Source: an uncultured Prevotellaceae bacterium
GTDB lineage: Bacteria; Bacteroidota; Bacteroidia; Bacteroidales; Muribaculaceae
DNA length: 64,000 nt
Direction of reading: 5' to 3'
Assembly (NCBI GenBank): GCA_937916085.1
Contig: CALGGO010000035.1
Span: forward strand, 1-64,000
Below are positions 25,657-33,882 of this stretch, one piece after another. The notes below the pieces were generated by a model. That model saw nothing but the letters and a program-made list of their open reading frames with translations, had not been told where the DNA came from and did no database searches. Position 1 is the stretch's first letter. Every line of letters starts with the position of its first letter. The translations under genes and the position numbers were made by a program.

Positions 25657-27531
25657 TCACATGTAAAGCTTTTGGTTCTCGAAATCCACTTCGCCTTCAA
25701 GTTGTGTGACGAAGTCGTTGAGGACGTCGCGCTCCACATCGCCGAGGTTGAACTCCTTCTCAGCGTCTTTACGGATAAGATTAATCCACTCACGTCGGGC
25801 TTCTACGTAGTAGGCATGGATATGCTCCACCGTCTCGGCATCGAGGTTGTCGATGTGGTAGTAGTCGAGAATCATGCGATAGGTCCACGCCCAGCGGTAT
25901 TCGTCGTAGTTTTTGTGAATATTGATGAAACGTGTGAGCACATCCTCTATTGACTCAAGCTTGCCATCGATCACATCGTTGACGAGCCGCTGCTCTTCGC
26001 TCACGGGCAGCAACATTCCCGAGAGGTCGGTCCAGTCGCCCTCGCCGGCACTTGATGCGGGCACCACAGGGCGATGGCGCTTGAGCACAGCACCCATGTA
26101 GATGCGTAGCGCCAGGTCGTAGTATTTTATTCCCTTGCGCAGCAACGGGGCTTTGATAACATACTCGTGGTAGTTATAGGTGCTCACGTTATCGCCGCTG
26201 GCAGCGCGCAGAGTCTCGAGGATTTTCTTGCCTCTAAGCACCTCGCTTATAGAGAATGGGCTGAGCCAGTCGAAGTTGACGATGCTCTTGCGGTCGGCAA
26301 GGCGGCGCTTGTCGCGCTTGGGCCACTTGCGGATGTCGCGGTAGAGTCCCACTGTGGCGAAGTTGCGTCCCGGCACCAGATACATGGTGTCGCTGTAAGC
26401 GATAAGGTAGGAGAATGGCAGGTCGCGAGTGTCGGGGTGATACATCAGTTTGCCAAACAGCACGCTGAAGGTGCCTATGTTGGCAGGCATGAGCAGGTAG
26501 GCTCCACTGGCGGTCTTAGTGCCGCGCTCGAGGATGCCGTAGTGCATGGGACCCATCTTATAGGCATGGTTGCTGAAGTTGGTCGCCGAGCCAGCGTTGT
26601 AGAATGAGAACTGTCCGCCAATGAGCAGCGAACTCTTGTGATGGCTCACGGTGAATGGCCCGCAGAAGGCGGCGCATGCCTCGCCGTTCGACATGTAGCT
26701 GTTGGCGAAGAACACGCTGCTTGCTGCTGTAAAGCCGTTGCTCAGCTCGCACGCTTCGCCCACCATGCAATCTACTATCTTCACGCTGTTGATAATGGTG
26801 GAGCCTCCGCTGATTATCGAGTTCTCGCAAATCACGCCGGTGCCAATGGTGATGGGGTTGTTGATGGCACTGCTGATGGTGCAGTTGCTGATGCGCGAGG
26901 CGCCCTTGATGTGGCTGCCGTCGCCTATCAGCGCATCGGTAATCTCGTTAGTGTTGATGATGGTCACATTGTTGCCTATAGTGCAGCATTCTGCCTTTTT
27001 TGATGCTATGAACTTCTCCACGAGCTTGGTGATCGCCTTTTGGAAGGCGGTGTTGCCCTGCTGCTTAACCATGAGTGCTGCCAGCTGGCTGTTGAGACCG
27101 TCGAAGAGAACAAGGTTTCCCTTTCCCACCTCGTTGAGCACCGATATCAAGTTGCCTTGCCCATAGGTGGCGTCGGGACCCGTGCTCTCAATAGTACACA
27201 CGTTAGAGATGTGGCAGTTGTCGCCAATCTTCACGTTGTTCATAAAGTTGCCAATATTCTCAATTAGGCAGTTGTCGCCAATGGTGACGTTGCGCAGCGT
27301 GGCGTTGTTGATGCCGCAGCGTTTCACAAAGCCGTCGCTCACCTCGATGCTGCCGCTGCAGTCGCCAATGGTGACGTGGCCGTAGAATGTCACGCGGTGG
27401 ATGCAGCTAGGGTCGAATTTGGCACTAACATTAATGTAGCTCCAATTCTCGGCTTGGCAGCCGTTAGCTTTTAGGCTCTCTATCTCATCTTCATTAAGGA
27501 TGCGGTAAATTGCTTTTTGTTTCATTTTCAT
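25657..27531 (-). CDS. DUF4954 family protein, left-handed beta-helix
   Basis: A 624-residue cytoplasmic protein (no signal peptide). Residues ~45-330 contain repeated hexapeptide-type turns such as VTIGDCSGSIEV, VTIGDNCLIENIG, VKIGDNCHISN and ITIGTGVICENSI, the mark of a left-handed beta-helix like that of sugar acyltransferases and sugar-nucleotide transferases. This is the Bacteroidetes DUF4954 family; its substrate is not known. The start could be at either of two close Mets (27531 or 27525). A -7 box (minus-strand TAATTTTG) is at 27563-27570. Confidence 0.88.
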   Translation of the reverse strand: MKMKQKAIYRILNEDEIESLKANGCQAENWSYINVSAKFDPSCIHRVTFYGHVTIGDCSGSIEVSDGFVKRCGINNATLRNVTIGDNCLIENIGNFMNNVKIGDNCHISNVCTIESTGPDATYGQGNLISVLNEVGKGNLVLFDGLNSQLAALMVKQQGNTAFQKAITKLVEKFIASKKAECCTIGNNVTIINTNEITDALIGDGSHIKGASRISNCTISSAINNPITIGTGVICENSIISGGSTIINSVKIVDCMVGEACELSNGFTAASSVFFANSYMSNGEACAAFCGPFTVSHHKSSLLIGGQFSFYNAGSATNFSNHAYKMGPMHYGILERGTKTASGAYLLMPANIGTFSVLFGKLMYHPDTRDLPFSYLIAYSDTMYLVPGRNFATVGLYRDIRKWPKRDKRRLADRKSIVNFDWLSPFSISEVLRGKKILETLRAASGDNVSTYNYHEYVIKAPLLRKGIKYYDLALRIYMGAVLKRHRPVVPASSAGEGDWTDLSGMLLPVSEEQRLVNDVIDGKLESIEDVLTRFINIHKNYDEYRWAWTYRMILDYYHIDNLDAETVEHIHAYYVEARREWINLIRKDAEKEFNLGDVERDVLNDFVTQLEGEVDFENQKLYM

Positions 27532-27562
27532 ATCAATTATCGTTTCAAGTCCTTTTCGGGCG

Positions 27563-27570
27563 CAAAATTA
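27563..27570 (-). promoter_or_regulatory. -7 box of the DUF4954 gene
   Basis: Minus-strand TAATTTTG about 32 bases before the start codon, giving a leader of roughly 25 nt. No good -33 element was seen. Confidence 0.5.
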
Positions 27571-27675
27571 GGTAATAAAAACCACTTAAGCTTAAAACAC
27601 AAGCCCCTTTAACCTATATTGCGAATCATAACCATTTTTTCAAGAAAGTTGTGGGCAGGTGCAACAGTAGGAGTG

Positions 27676-27713
27676 GAAAAAGCAATGGCGAGGTCACCGC
27701 GACCTCGCCATTG
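27676..27713 (-). terminator. Strong terminator of the 27806-29176 gene
   Basis: CAATGGCGAGGTC at 27683-27695 pairs perfectly with GACCTCGCCATTG at 27701-27713 around a 5-nt loop. On the minus strand it is followed by CTTTTT. Confidence 0.92.
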
Positions 27714-27805
27714 TGGTAGATGACTAATAAATAATGAATTAACCCTTTAACTGTGATTAATAAATAAAATTAATTTGTTAAAAGCATTAATTATTGTGCA
27801 AATGA

Positions 27806-29176
27806 TTAGTTTGCGGGTTGTCCATCTGTTGAGATGGAGTAAGTGAGATTCTCAACATCGATTGTGATGTCTAGATAAGTGCAGTTGTAAGAGCCTGGAA
27901 TGCAGAATGCACCCTGATTGCCTTGTACAAGATTTCCGCTCAATGCACTCTCACCATCGGTGGCGGCGCTGAGGAAAGTACCGCTCCAGAAACTTCCAGA
28001 ATAATTGCTTCCAGCAGCAATCTTGAACCAGAAGTCGCCACTCACGTTGTCAACATGAATTGAGTAAATGTTGGGGTTGGTGGCATCCTGAACAAAAGGA
28101 TAACTCATGTCGGTAGTTGACCAGCCGTTATTGGTTCCTACAAGATACCAGTCAGCCGCTTCGGGATCAACCTGTGGCTCCTGGCCATCGGTAGTGATGG
28201 TGTAGGTGAGGTTCTCAACGTCGATAGTGATGTCTAGGTAAGTGCAGTTGTAAGAGCCTGGAATGCAGAATGCGCCCTGGTTGCCAGTTACGAGATTTCC
28301 GCTAAGTGCGCTCTCACCGTCGGTGGCGGCACTCAAGAAGTCACCGCTCCAGAAGTCGGCGAGGTCGTAGTTGCCCTCGGCAGCGATCTTAAACCAGAAG
28401 TCACCGCTCACGTTGTCAACGTGGATGCTGTAAACATTCTCGTTCTCGGCATCCTGAACGAAAGGATAGCTCTTGTCGCTTGCTGACCAGTTGTTGGGAG
28501 TGCCAATAAGGTACCAGCCATTACCGCTTGGCTCTTGAGGAGTGAACTCGCCAGTGATAGTGAGCTTCATGTTCTCAAGGTCGAGGGTCAAGGTGAAAGT
28601 ACCGGGTGCCATCTGAATTGCCTGATAGTTTTCGGCGGTAAGAGGAATCTCGGTGTTAAGCAGTTCCTCGGTCACGAGGTAGTTGCCGTCACCCTGAGCA
28701 CCGAAGCGATAGCTTGCGATGTCGTCCCAACCGGTCTCGCTCTCGGCGTCGGCAAGCATCTTGGTGAAGCCAAAGTAGCTGAAACCACTCTCTTTGGTAG
28801 TGATAGTGGCAGTGAAGATCTTGCCGTCCTCAGTTGTCATCTGAACGCCAACCGCAGGATCCCAGCTGTTGCCGTTCACCTCGCCAAGGATGTAAACGTC
28901 GGTGGGCTCGGGCACATAATTGCCGAGCAAGATGTCGTAGATAAAGGTGACATCGGCTGCGGTAATGCTGCCATCGCCGTTCACGTCGGCTGTGGTCTCA
29001 TAGTCATTGTTGTTACCAAGCAGAATGTCATAAATTGCGGTCACATCGGCTGCTGTGACGCTGCCGTCGCCATTAACGTCGCCCTTCACTCCCGCATTAG
29101 CGTAGTGAGAGATTGCGAAAATTCCTACAAAAGCAAGAACAATCGCACACAACGATTTAAGTAACTTTTTGTTCAT
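27806..29176 (-). CDS. Secreted protein with N-terminal dockerin and duplicated SusE/F-like domain
   Basis: A 456-residue protein. The signal peptide (MNKKLLKSLCAIVLAFVGIFA...) is followed at once by two dockerin-like repeats (DVNGDGSVTAADVTAIYD, DVNGDGSITAADVTFIYD, residues ~30-90). Dockerins are usually C-terminal. Residues ~92-215 form one domain (VYILGEVNGNSWDPAVG). Residues 221-332 and 343-454 are two nearly identical ~112-residue domains starting WYLIGTPNNWS and WYLVGTNNGWS and sharing IPGSYNCTYLDITIDVENLTY, similar in style to SusE/SusF starch-binding modules. Likely a surface carbohydrate-binding protein; ligand unknown. A -7-like box is at 29261-29268 (minus TATTTTTG). Confidence 0.85.
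   Translation of the reverse strand: MNKKLLKSLCAIVLAFVGIFAISHYANAGVKGDVNGDGSVTAADVTAIYDILLGNNNDYETTADVNGDGSITAADVTFIYDILLGNYVPEPTDVYILGEVNGNSWDPAVGVQMTTEDGKIFTATITTKESGFSYFGFTKMLADAESETGWDDIASYRFGAQGDGNYLVTEELLNTEIPLTAENYQAIQMAPGTFTLTLDLENMKLTITGEFTPQEPSGNGWYLIGTPNNWSASDKSYPFVQDAENENVYSIHVDNVSGDFWFKIAAEGNYDLADFWSGDFLSAATDGESALSGNLVTGNQGAFCIPGSYNCTYLDITIDVENLTYTITTDGQEPQVDPEAADWYLVGTNNGWSTTDMSYPFVQDATNPNIYSIHVDNVSGDFWFKIAAGSNYSGSFWSGTFLSAATDGESALSGNLVQGNQGAFCIPGSYNCTYLDITIDVENLTYSISTDGQPAN
27809..28516 (-). repeat. Recent internal domain duplication within the secreted protein gene
   Basis: The DNA of 27809-28150 and 28181-28516 is very similar; long runs such as GTGCAGTTGTAAGAGCCTGG (plus strand) are identical in both. 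The two halves encode residues 343-456 and 221-332. Confidence 0.88.
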
Positions 29177-29375
29177 AAAAGAATGTAAAGTTTAAGTTAA
29201 TAAATTAAGGTTATATATCTCTTGCCCTATCGTAATGGATAAAGGCGTTATTTACAACGACAAAAATAGAAAGATTATATTATTAAATAACTCAAAAACA
29301 ACACTTTTTCAATAAAAAAAAATGCAAACCTTTGCATTTCGTCAACCAACATCTGTTTTGAAATTAACAATACAA

Positions 29376-29408
29376 TAAAAAAACTCCAAGCGTCGCCTGG
29401 AGTTTTTT
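29376..29408. terminator. Bidirectional hairpin terminator
   Basis: AAAAAACTCCA and TGGAGTTTTTT are perfect complements around a GC-rich 11-nt loop (plus strand 29376-29408). It can terminate in both directions. No gene ends directly beside it; radA ends 365 bp away on the minus strand. The gap 29177-29772 otherwise holds a promoter and the radA-linked repeat element, and no gene. Confidence 0.8.
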
Positions 29409-29585
29409 CTCACGTTCTGGGGTGCATTCACTGCATCTGAACTTATATTGTTTTATTACGAAAAAGTTAATTACAAACTAAAAAAGTTTGAAGCTAGATT
29501 TATTATTCGATACTATGACTCAAGTTTATGCAATCGGTTTAATTAAAAAAACGACTTTAACCTTTCTTAACCATTGCAAGCCTAC

Positions 29586-29752
29586 GAGGCAATAGAGCTA
29601 ACAAGCTAACGAGGAACAAGCTGACAAGGCAATGGCATTAAGTGTCAAGTGTTAAGTGCCTCTCGAACAATAACCAATAACCGATAAAGTAGTTTCTAAT
29701 CGTTTCTGGTCGTTTGACTTTACACTTGCCTTGTCAGCTCGTCAGCTTCCTT
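29586..29752. repeat. 3'-UTR inverted-repeat element after radA
   Basis: The left arm (29594-29631) contains GAGCTAACAAGCTAACGAGG and AACAAGCTGACAAGG. The right arm (29726-29752) contains CTTGTCAGCTCGTCAGC. Inside, 29699-29719 is a 21-base exact inverse match to 39426-39446 in the element after fba. Relative to radA (minus strand, stop at 29773) it begins just after the stop codon. Confidence 0.75.
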
Positions 29753-29772
29753 ATCATTGCTCAGTGGTGGCA

Positions 29773-31161
29773 TTAACCGAAGAGGTACTGGAATGCTTCT
29801 TCTACTTTTGAGGCTTCCACAATCTTGATTTTCAAGCCCTTTGTGCTCACTCCCTTGAGGTTGTTGCGGGGGATGATGATGGTGCTGAAGCCCAGTTTCT
29901 CGGCCTCGGCGATGCGTTGCTCGATGCGGGTGATTTGCCGTAATTCGCCGCTAAGCCCCACCTCGGCACTAAAGCACACGCCCTTTTGGATGGCGATATC
30001 GACGTTAGAGGACAGGATGGCGCAGATGACCGCCAGGTCGAGTGCCGGGTCATTGACTTTGAGCCCGCCGGCGATGTTGAGGAACACGTCTTTCTGGGCA
30101 AGTTTGAATCCCACTCGCTTCTCGAGCACAGCGAGCAGCATGTTCATGCGCCGCTGGTCAAAGCCTGTGACTGAGCGCTGGGCGGTGCCGTAGGCTGCCG
30201 TGCTCACCAATGCCTGCACCTCGATGAGGAAGGGGCGCGCGCCGTCGATGGTCACGCCAATGGCGGTACCCGACAGGTCTTGGTCCATTGCCGAGAGCAG
30301 CATCTCGCTGGGGTTGGTGACCTCGCGCAGTCCCGTCTCGCGCATCTCGTAGATGCCCATCTCGCTCGTGGAGCCGAAGCGGTTCTTGATGGAGCGCAAG
30401 ATGCGGTACATGTAATGGCTGTCGCCTTCAAATTGCAAGACGGCATCAACGATGTGTTCCAGCACTTTGGGACCGGCGATGGTGCCTTCCTTGTTGATGT
30501 GGCCGATGAGAATCACTGGCACGCCGCTGGTCTTGGCATAGCGCAGGAAGGCGGCGGCGCACTCGCGCACCTGGCTCACCGAGCCTGCCGCACTGTCGAG
30601 TTCGTCGCTGGCGATGGTCTGGATGGAATCGATAATCACGAGGTCGGGGGCGCTCTCCTTGATGCTGGCGAAGATGCTCGAGAGCGATGTTTCGCAGATG
30701 ATGTAGCACTCGCAGTCCTGGTCGCTGCCGGCGATGCGGTCGGCACGCATGCGCAGCTGCTGGGGACTCTCCTCGCCGCTCACATACAGCACCTTGCGAG
30801 AGCGGATGCGCAACACGTTCTGCAACACCAGTGTGCTCTTGCCGATTCCCGGTTCGCCGCCAATAAGAACTATTGAGCCTGGCACCAGTCCGCCACCGAG
30901 CACACGGTTGAGCTCGCCACTGGGCAACTTGATGCGCGGCAGCTGCTCTGCCTTGATGTCGTTGATTTTCACTGGCACAGCACTCTTGCGGTGGCCACTG
31001 TCGTCGGTGCCAAACAATGCACCCTTATTAGACTTGGGCACCACAGGCTCCTCGATATAGGTGTTCCACTCGCCGCACGATGGGCACTTGCCAATCCACT
31101 TAGGCGACTCAGCTCCGCAATTCTTGCAGAAATATGTAGTCTTTGTAGTCTTCTTTGCCAT
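29773..31161 (-). CDS. radA: DNA repair protein RadA
   Basis: A 462-residue RecA-related protein that aids branch migration in recombination. It has the N-terminal zinc finger (C12, C15, C26, C29), Walker A GGEPGIGKST, the RadA signature KNRFG, and a C-terminal Lon-like domain (GVCFSAEVGLSGELRQI). Its length is typical. It is divergent from the macro-like/ARH pair, with an octamer array between the two promoters. Confidence 0.97.
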   Translation of the reverse strand: MAKKTTKTTYFCKNCGAESPKWIGKCPSCGEWNTYIEEPVVPKSNKGALFGTDDSGHRKSAVPVKINDIKAEQLPRIKLPSGELNRVLGGGLVPGSIVLIGGEPGIGKSTLVLQNVLRIRSRKVLYVSGEESPQQLRMRADRIAGSDQDCECYIICETSLSSIFASIKESAPDLVIIDSIQTIASDELDSAAGSVSQVRECAAAFLRYAKTSGVPVILIGHINKEGTIAGPKVLEHIVDAVLQFEGDSHYMYRILRSIKNRFGSTSEMGIYEMRETGLREVTNPSEMLLSAMDQDLSGTAIGVTIDGARPFLIEVQALVSTAAYGTAQRSVTGFDQRRMNMLLAVLEKRVGFKLAQKDVFLNIAGGLKVNDPALDLAVICAILSSNVDIAIQKGVCFSAEVGLSGELRQITRIEQRIAEAEKLGFSTIIIPRNNLKGVSTKGLKIKIVEASKVEEAFQYLFG

Positions 31162-31180
31162 AACATTTTCTTTTCTGCCA

Positions 31181-31188
31181 CAAAGGTA
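31181..31188 (-). promoter_or_regulatory. -7 box of radA
   Basis: Minus-strand TACCTTTG, exact consensus, giving a very short leader of about 14 nt before the ATG at 31161. Confidence 0.6.
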
Positions 31189-31275
31189 ATGAAAATTAGG
31201 GCAAGTAAAATAAAAAACAAAGATTTTTATTGTTGAATCGCCACCATTCTACGCCCAAGAACAACAAAATGTCTT

Positions 31276-31379
31276 CTTGTCCTCTTGTCCCCTTGTCCTC
31301 TTGTCCTCTTGTCCTCTTGTCCCCTTGTCCTCTTGTCCTCTTGTCCCCTTGTCCTCTTGTCCCCTTGTCCCCTTGTCTT
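31276..31379. repeat. Thirteen in-phase octamers (CTTGTCCT / CTTGTCCC)
   Basis: Strict 8-bp units, differing only at the last bases (CCT, CCC, CTT). It sits between the divergent promoters of radA and of the macro-like gene. Because 8 is not a multiple of 3, all six frames stay open through it; these are not genes. Confidence 0.93.
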
Positions 31380-31424
31380 CTAAAAAAGAAAAAATACATT
31401 TATGCGTACTTTTTACGCAAAATA

Positions 31425-31456
31425 TTTGGAAGATAAAAAAATGTGTTGTAATTTTG
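31425..31456 (+). promoter_or_regulatory. Promoter of the macro-like/ADP-ribosylglycohydrolase pair
   Basis: TTTG at 31425-31428, a 20-base spacer, and TAATTTTG at 31449-31456. The predicted leader is about 50 nt. Confidence 0.75.
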
Positions 31457-31512
31457 CCGGAGAATTTATTGTAAGTGATGATAAAGACATAAAACATAAA
31501 TAATTTCTTACT

Positions 31513-31911
31513 ATGTACAACAGAGATTACACACCCGAGAGAATTATTGAATTGAAATCTAATGAGATTTTCGTGTTTGGCAGCAACCTTGCTGGAGCAC
31601 ATGGCGGCGGAGCGGCAAGGCTGGCCTACAATCGCTTTGGTGCTGTGTGGGGGCAGGGAGTAGGCATGCAAGGGCAGTGCTATGCCATCCCCACCATGCA
31701 AGGCGGCGTTGAAACCATCAAACCCTACGTGGACCAATTCATTGAGTTTGCTTCCTCGCACCCTGAACTCAAGTTCTTTGTGACCCGCATAGGTTGCGGA
31801 ATAGCAGGTTTCACAGCCGATGAGATTGCTCCTCTCTTTGTGGATGCCATAGACATTCCCAATATCATCTTGCCAAAGGATTTTGTGGACGCTTGTGGAA
31901 ATCAGGCATGA
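31513..31911 (+). CDS. Macro-domain-like small protein
   Basis: A 132-residue cytoplasmic protein. The stretch IFVFGSNLAGAHGGGAARLA (residues ~19-38), followed by GAVWGQGVGMQGQCYAIPTM and FVTRIGCGIAGF, has the glycine-rich loops and the YAIPT strand seen in macro (ADP-ribose-binding) domains and related phage proteins. The gene 22 bp downstream is an ADP-ribosylglycohydrolase, which supports a role in ADP-ribose or NAD metabolism. The exact activity (binding, hydrolysis or transfer) cannot be told from sequence alone. Confidence 0.8.
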   Translation: MYNRDYTPERIIELKSNEIFVFGSNLAGAHGGGAARLAYNRFGAVWGQGVGMQGQCYAIPTMQGGVETIKPYVDQFIEFASSHPELKFFVTRIGCGIAGFTADEIAPLFVDAIDIPNIILPKDFVDACGNQA

Positions 31912-31933
31912 CCTATTAGGGATAAACGAGAAA

Positions 31934-32977
31934 ATGGACACATTACAAGACAGAATCAGAGGTTCGCTAATTGGCGGTGCCATTGGCGACGCGTTGGGAT
32001 ATCCAGTGGAGTTTACTGGCTCCTTTGAAGGCATACACGCCAAATATGGCGAGCGTGGCATCACGCGGCTCAACGTTGAGAAAAAAGGAGGAAAAGCGGT
32101 GGTCTCTGACGACACGCAGATGACGCTGTTCACCGCCAATGGTTTGCTGAATGCTAAACAACAAGGCATTAGCATGAAGGATGGCATTTGCCGTGCTTAT
32201 ATCGAGTGGTATCTTACCCAAACGGGCGAGAAATCCAGCAAATATAGCGACTGCTGGATTAGCGGTGTGCCTGAGTTGAACGTGCGTCGCGCGCCCGGCA
32301 ACACATGCCTGTCGTCTCTATATGCTATCTATAATGGCGGCGAGCCCTTCAACAACAGCAAGGGATGTGGAGGCGTGATGCGCATCGCGCCAATTCCCCT
32401 CTATGCGGCTGCTGACTCAAGGATAGAGATGTTAGATGCCGATCGATTGGCTGGCGATGCCGCCGAGATAACTCATCAGCATCCTCTCGGCTATATCCCA
32501 GCCGCATTGATGGCACACCTCATCTATCGCTTGGCACTTGATGAGTGGCCTACCCGGTTAAGCCTGGAACAATATATCGTTGAAGGCATGGAGGCTATAG
32601 AAAAACTATATCCTGAGAATCCTAACGATGTTCAAGAGATGCGGGCTCTTGTCGAGCGGGCAATTGACTGTTCCGAGAATGAGCGTCTCGACCTCGAGAA
32701 CATCATCTCTCTTGGCGAAGGATGGGTTGGCGAGGAGGCGTTGGCAATAGCGATATATTGCTGCCTACGTCATTTCGACAGCTTTGAGGACGCTCTCATC
32801 GCATCGGTAAATCACGGTGGCGACAGCGACAGCACCGGAGCCGTGACAGGCAATATCCTCGGCTCCGCAGTTGGCAACGATGCCATCCCGCAGTATTACA
32901 AAGACGACTTGGAGATGCACGATCTCATCCTCCATATCGCCGATGACCTGTATCGTGGAGAGGTCACAGCAATGTAA
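31934..32977 (+). CDS. ADP-ribosylglycohydrolase family protein
   Basis: A 347-residue DraG/ARH-type hydrolase predicted to remove ADP-ribose from modified targets. It begins MDTLQDRIRGSLIGGAIGDALGYPVEF; the magnesium-site motifs are SDDTQM (~58-63) and HGGDSDSTGAVTGNILG (~293-310), both intact. The frame is open upstream into the previous gene, but the family N-terminus fixes the start at 31934. It forms a two-gene operon with the macro-like protein and shares its promoter. Confidence 0.93.
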   Translation: MDTLQDRIRGSLIGGAIGDALGYPVEFTGSFEGIHAKYGERGITRLNVEKKGGKAVVSDDTQMTLFTANGLLNAKQQGISMKDGICRAYIEWYLTQTGEKSSKYSDCWISGVPELNVRRAPGNTCLSSLYAIYNGGEPFNNSKGCGGVMRIAPIPLYAAADSRIEMLDADRLAGDAAEITHQHPLGYIPAALMAHLIYRLALDEWPTRLSLEQYIVEGMEAIEKLYPENPNDVQEMRALVERAIDCSENERLDLENIISLGEGWVGEEALAIAIYCCLRHFDSFEDALIASVNHGGDSDSTGAVTGNILGSAVGNDAIPQYYKDDLEMHDLILHIADDLYRGEVTAM

Positions 32978-33025
32978 CTTAAAACGAGATTTATCGCAGT
33001 TTTCTTCAGTTTTATTGTCTCATTT

Positions 33026-33056
33026 TTTGTGGTTTTGAGAATTCCACTTATCTTTG
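33026..33056 (+). promoter_or_regulatory. Promoter of the 33084 gene
   Basis: TTTG at 33026-33029, a 19-base spacer, and TATCTTTG at 33049-33056. The leader is only ~23 nt and consists of ATAAACT-type heptamers. Confidence 0.75.
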
Positions 33057-33083
33057 TGAACTATACATAAACTATAAACTATT

Positions 33084-33659
33084 ATGAAACTACGATTCAC
33101 ACTTATCTTACTTGCAGTGCTTACTACTGCTTCGATGCTCAGCGCGCAGAACAGCAAGCGCATGGCGCAGATTCGTCAGGCCTACGCCGACAGGCTGGAG
33201 ATAATGAATAACAAACCCTACGGGGATATGCCTTTTAACGAAATCAGCGTTGATGTGGCACAGAACATGCCTGGCTCGGGGATGCGTGAGGTGCATGACA
33301 AATACTACTTCACACAAGAGCAGTACAGTGCCGATGGCTCAATGTGCAGCCAACTCTACTTCGCTACCAGTACCGTCACCTACACTATGGGAATGCATAA
33401 GTGGTATTGGGAGTTTCTTTGGGACTCGATGGAAGGTGACCCCATGTTTGCCCTGCTTGTGCGTGACGAAGGCGGCACCAAGAAGGAATATCGCTTCTAT
33501 TTCGAGAACGACAAGCTCATCAAGGCCGACCCTGAGTTCAAGCAGTGGCCCAAGGATGACTATGAAAGCCTTCATCCTCAGGTAATTAAAAAGCCTGCCG
33601 ACGTGCTGAAACTCATGAAAGAGAAGCAGGTCGAGTTCAAAAGGCTGATTAGAGAGTAG
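33084..33659 (+). CDS. Secreted hypothetical protein
   Basis: A 191-residue protein with signal peptide MKLRFTLILLAVLTTASMLSA and a mature part rich in aromatic and charged residues (VHDKYYFTQEQY, MHKWYWEFLWDSMEG). It includes GTKKEYRFYFENDKLIK, which reads like a beta-hairpin. I do not recognise the family. It has its own promoter and stands alone, between the ADP-ribosylglycohydrolase and an aminotransferase. Confidence 0.75.
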   Translation: MKLRFTLILLAVLTTASMLSAQNSKRMAQIRQAYADRLEIMNNKPYGDMPFNEISVDVAQNMPGSGMREVHDKYYFTQEQYSADGSMCSQLYFATSTVTYTMGMHKWYWEFLWDSMEGDPMFALLVRDEGGTKKEYRFYFENDKLIKADPEFKQWPKDDYESLHPQVIKKPADVLKLMKEKQVEFKRLIRE

Positions 33660-33663
33660 AGAG

Positions 33664-33706
33664 CTAAGTTTTAAGTGTTAAGTGATAAGTGTTAAGTTTT
33701 AAGTTT
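33664..33706. repeat. Heptamer array (TAAGTGT/TAAGTTT) after the 33084 gene
   Basis: Units such as TAAGTTT, TAAGTGT and TAAGTGA in 7-bp steps, the reverse complement of the ACTTAAC family. It starts within a few bases of the stop codon. Confidence 0.75.
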
Positions 33707-33781
33707 TGTGAGGTCAATGCCTGGCTTGCCTGTTTTTGAACCACACAGCTTACAATATTTCACTAATTACCCGCAATATTT

Positions 33782-33813
33782 TTTGGCAGGTCGGTGATTT
33801 TTGCCTACCTTTG
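33782..33813 (+). promoter_or_regulatory. Promoter of the 33883 aminotransferase
   Basis: TTTG at 33782-33785, a 20-base spacer, and TACCTTTG at 33806-33813. The leader (~65 nt) consists of heptamers such as ACTATGA, ACTATTA and ACTATAA. Confidence 0.78.
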
Positions 33814-33882
33814 CACACAAGAAACGATCACGTTCACAAAACTATGAACTATTAACTATAAACTGTTAATTATAAAACAACT

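Noticed and set aside
31196..31440. Open frames encoding SCPLVLLS-type or RTRGQEDK-type octapeptide repeats
   Set aside because: They are by-products of the 8-bp array, which leaves all frames open on both strands; no start context or homology supports them. The same applies at 37870-38219 and 43648-43872.
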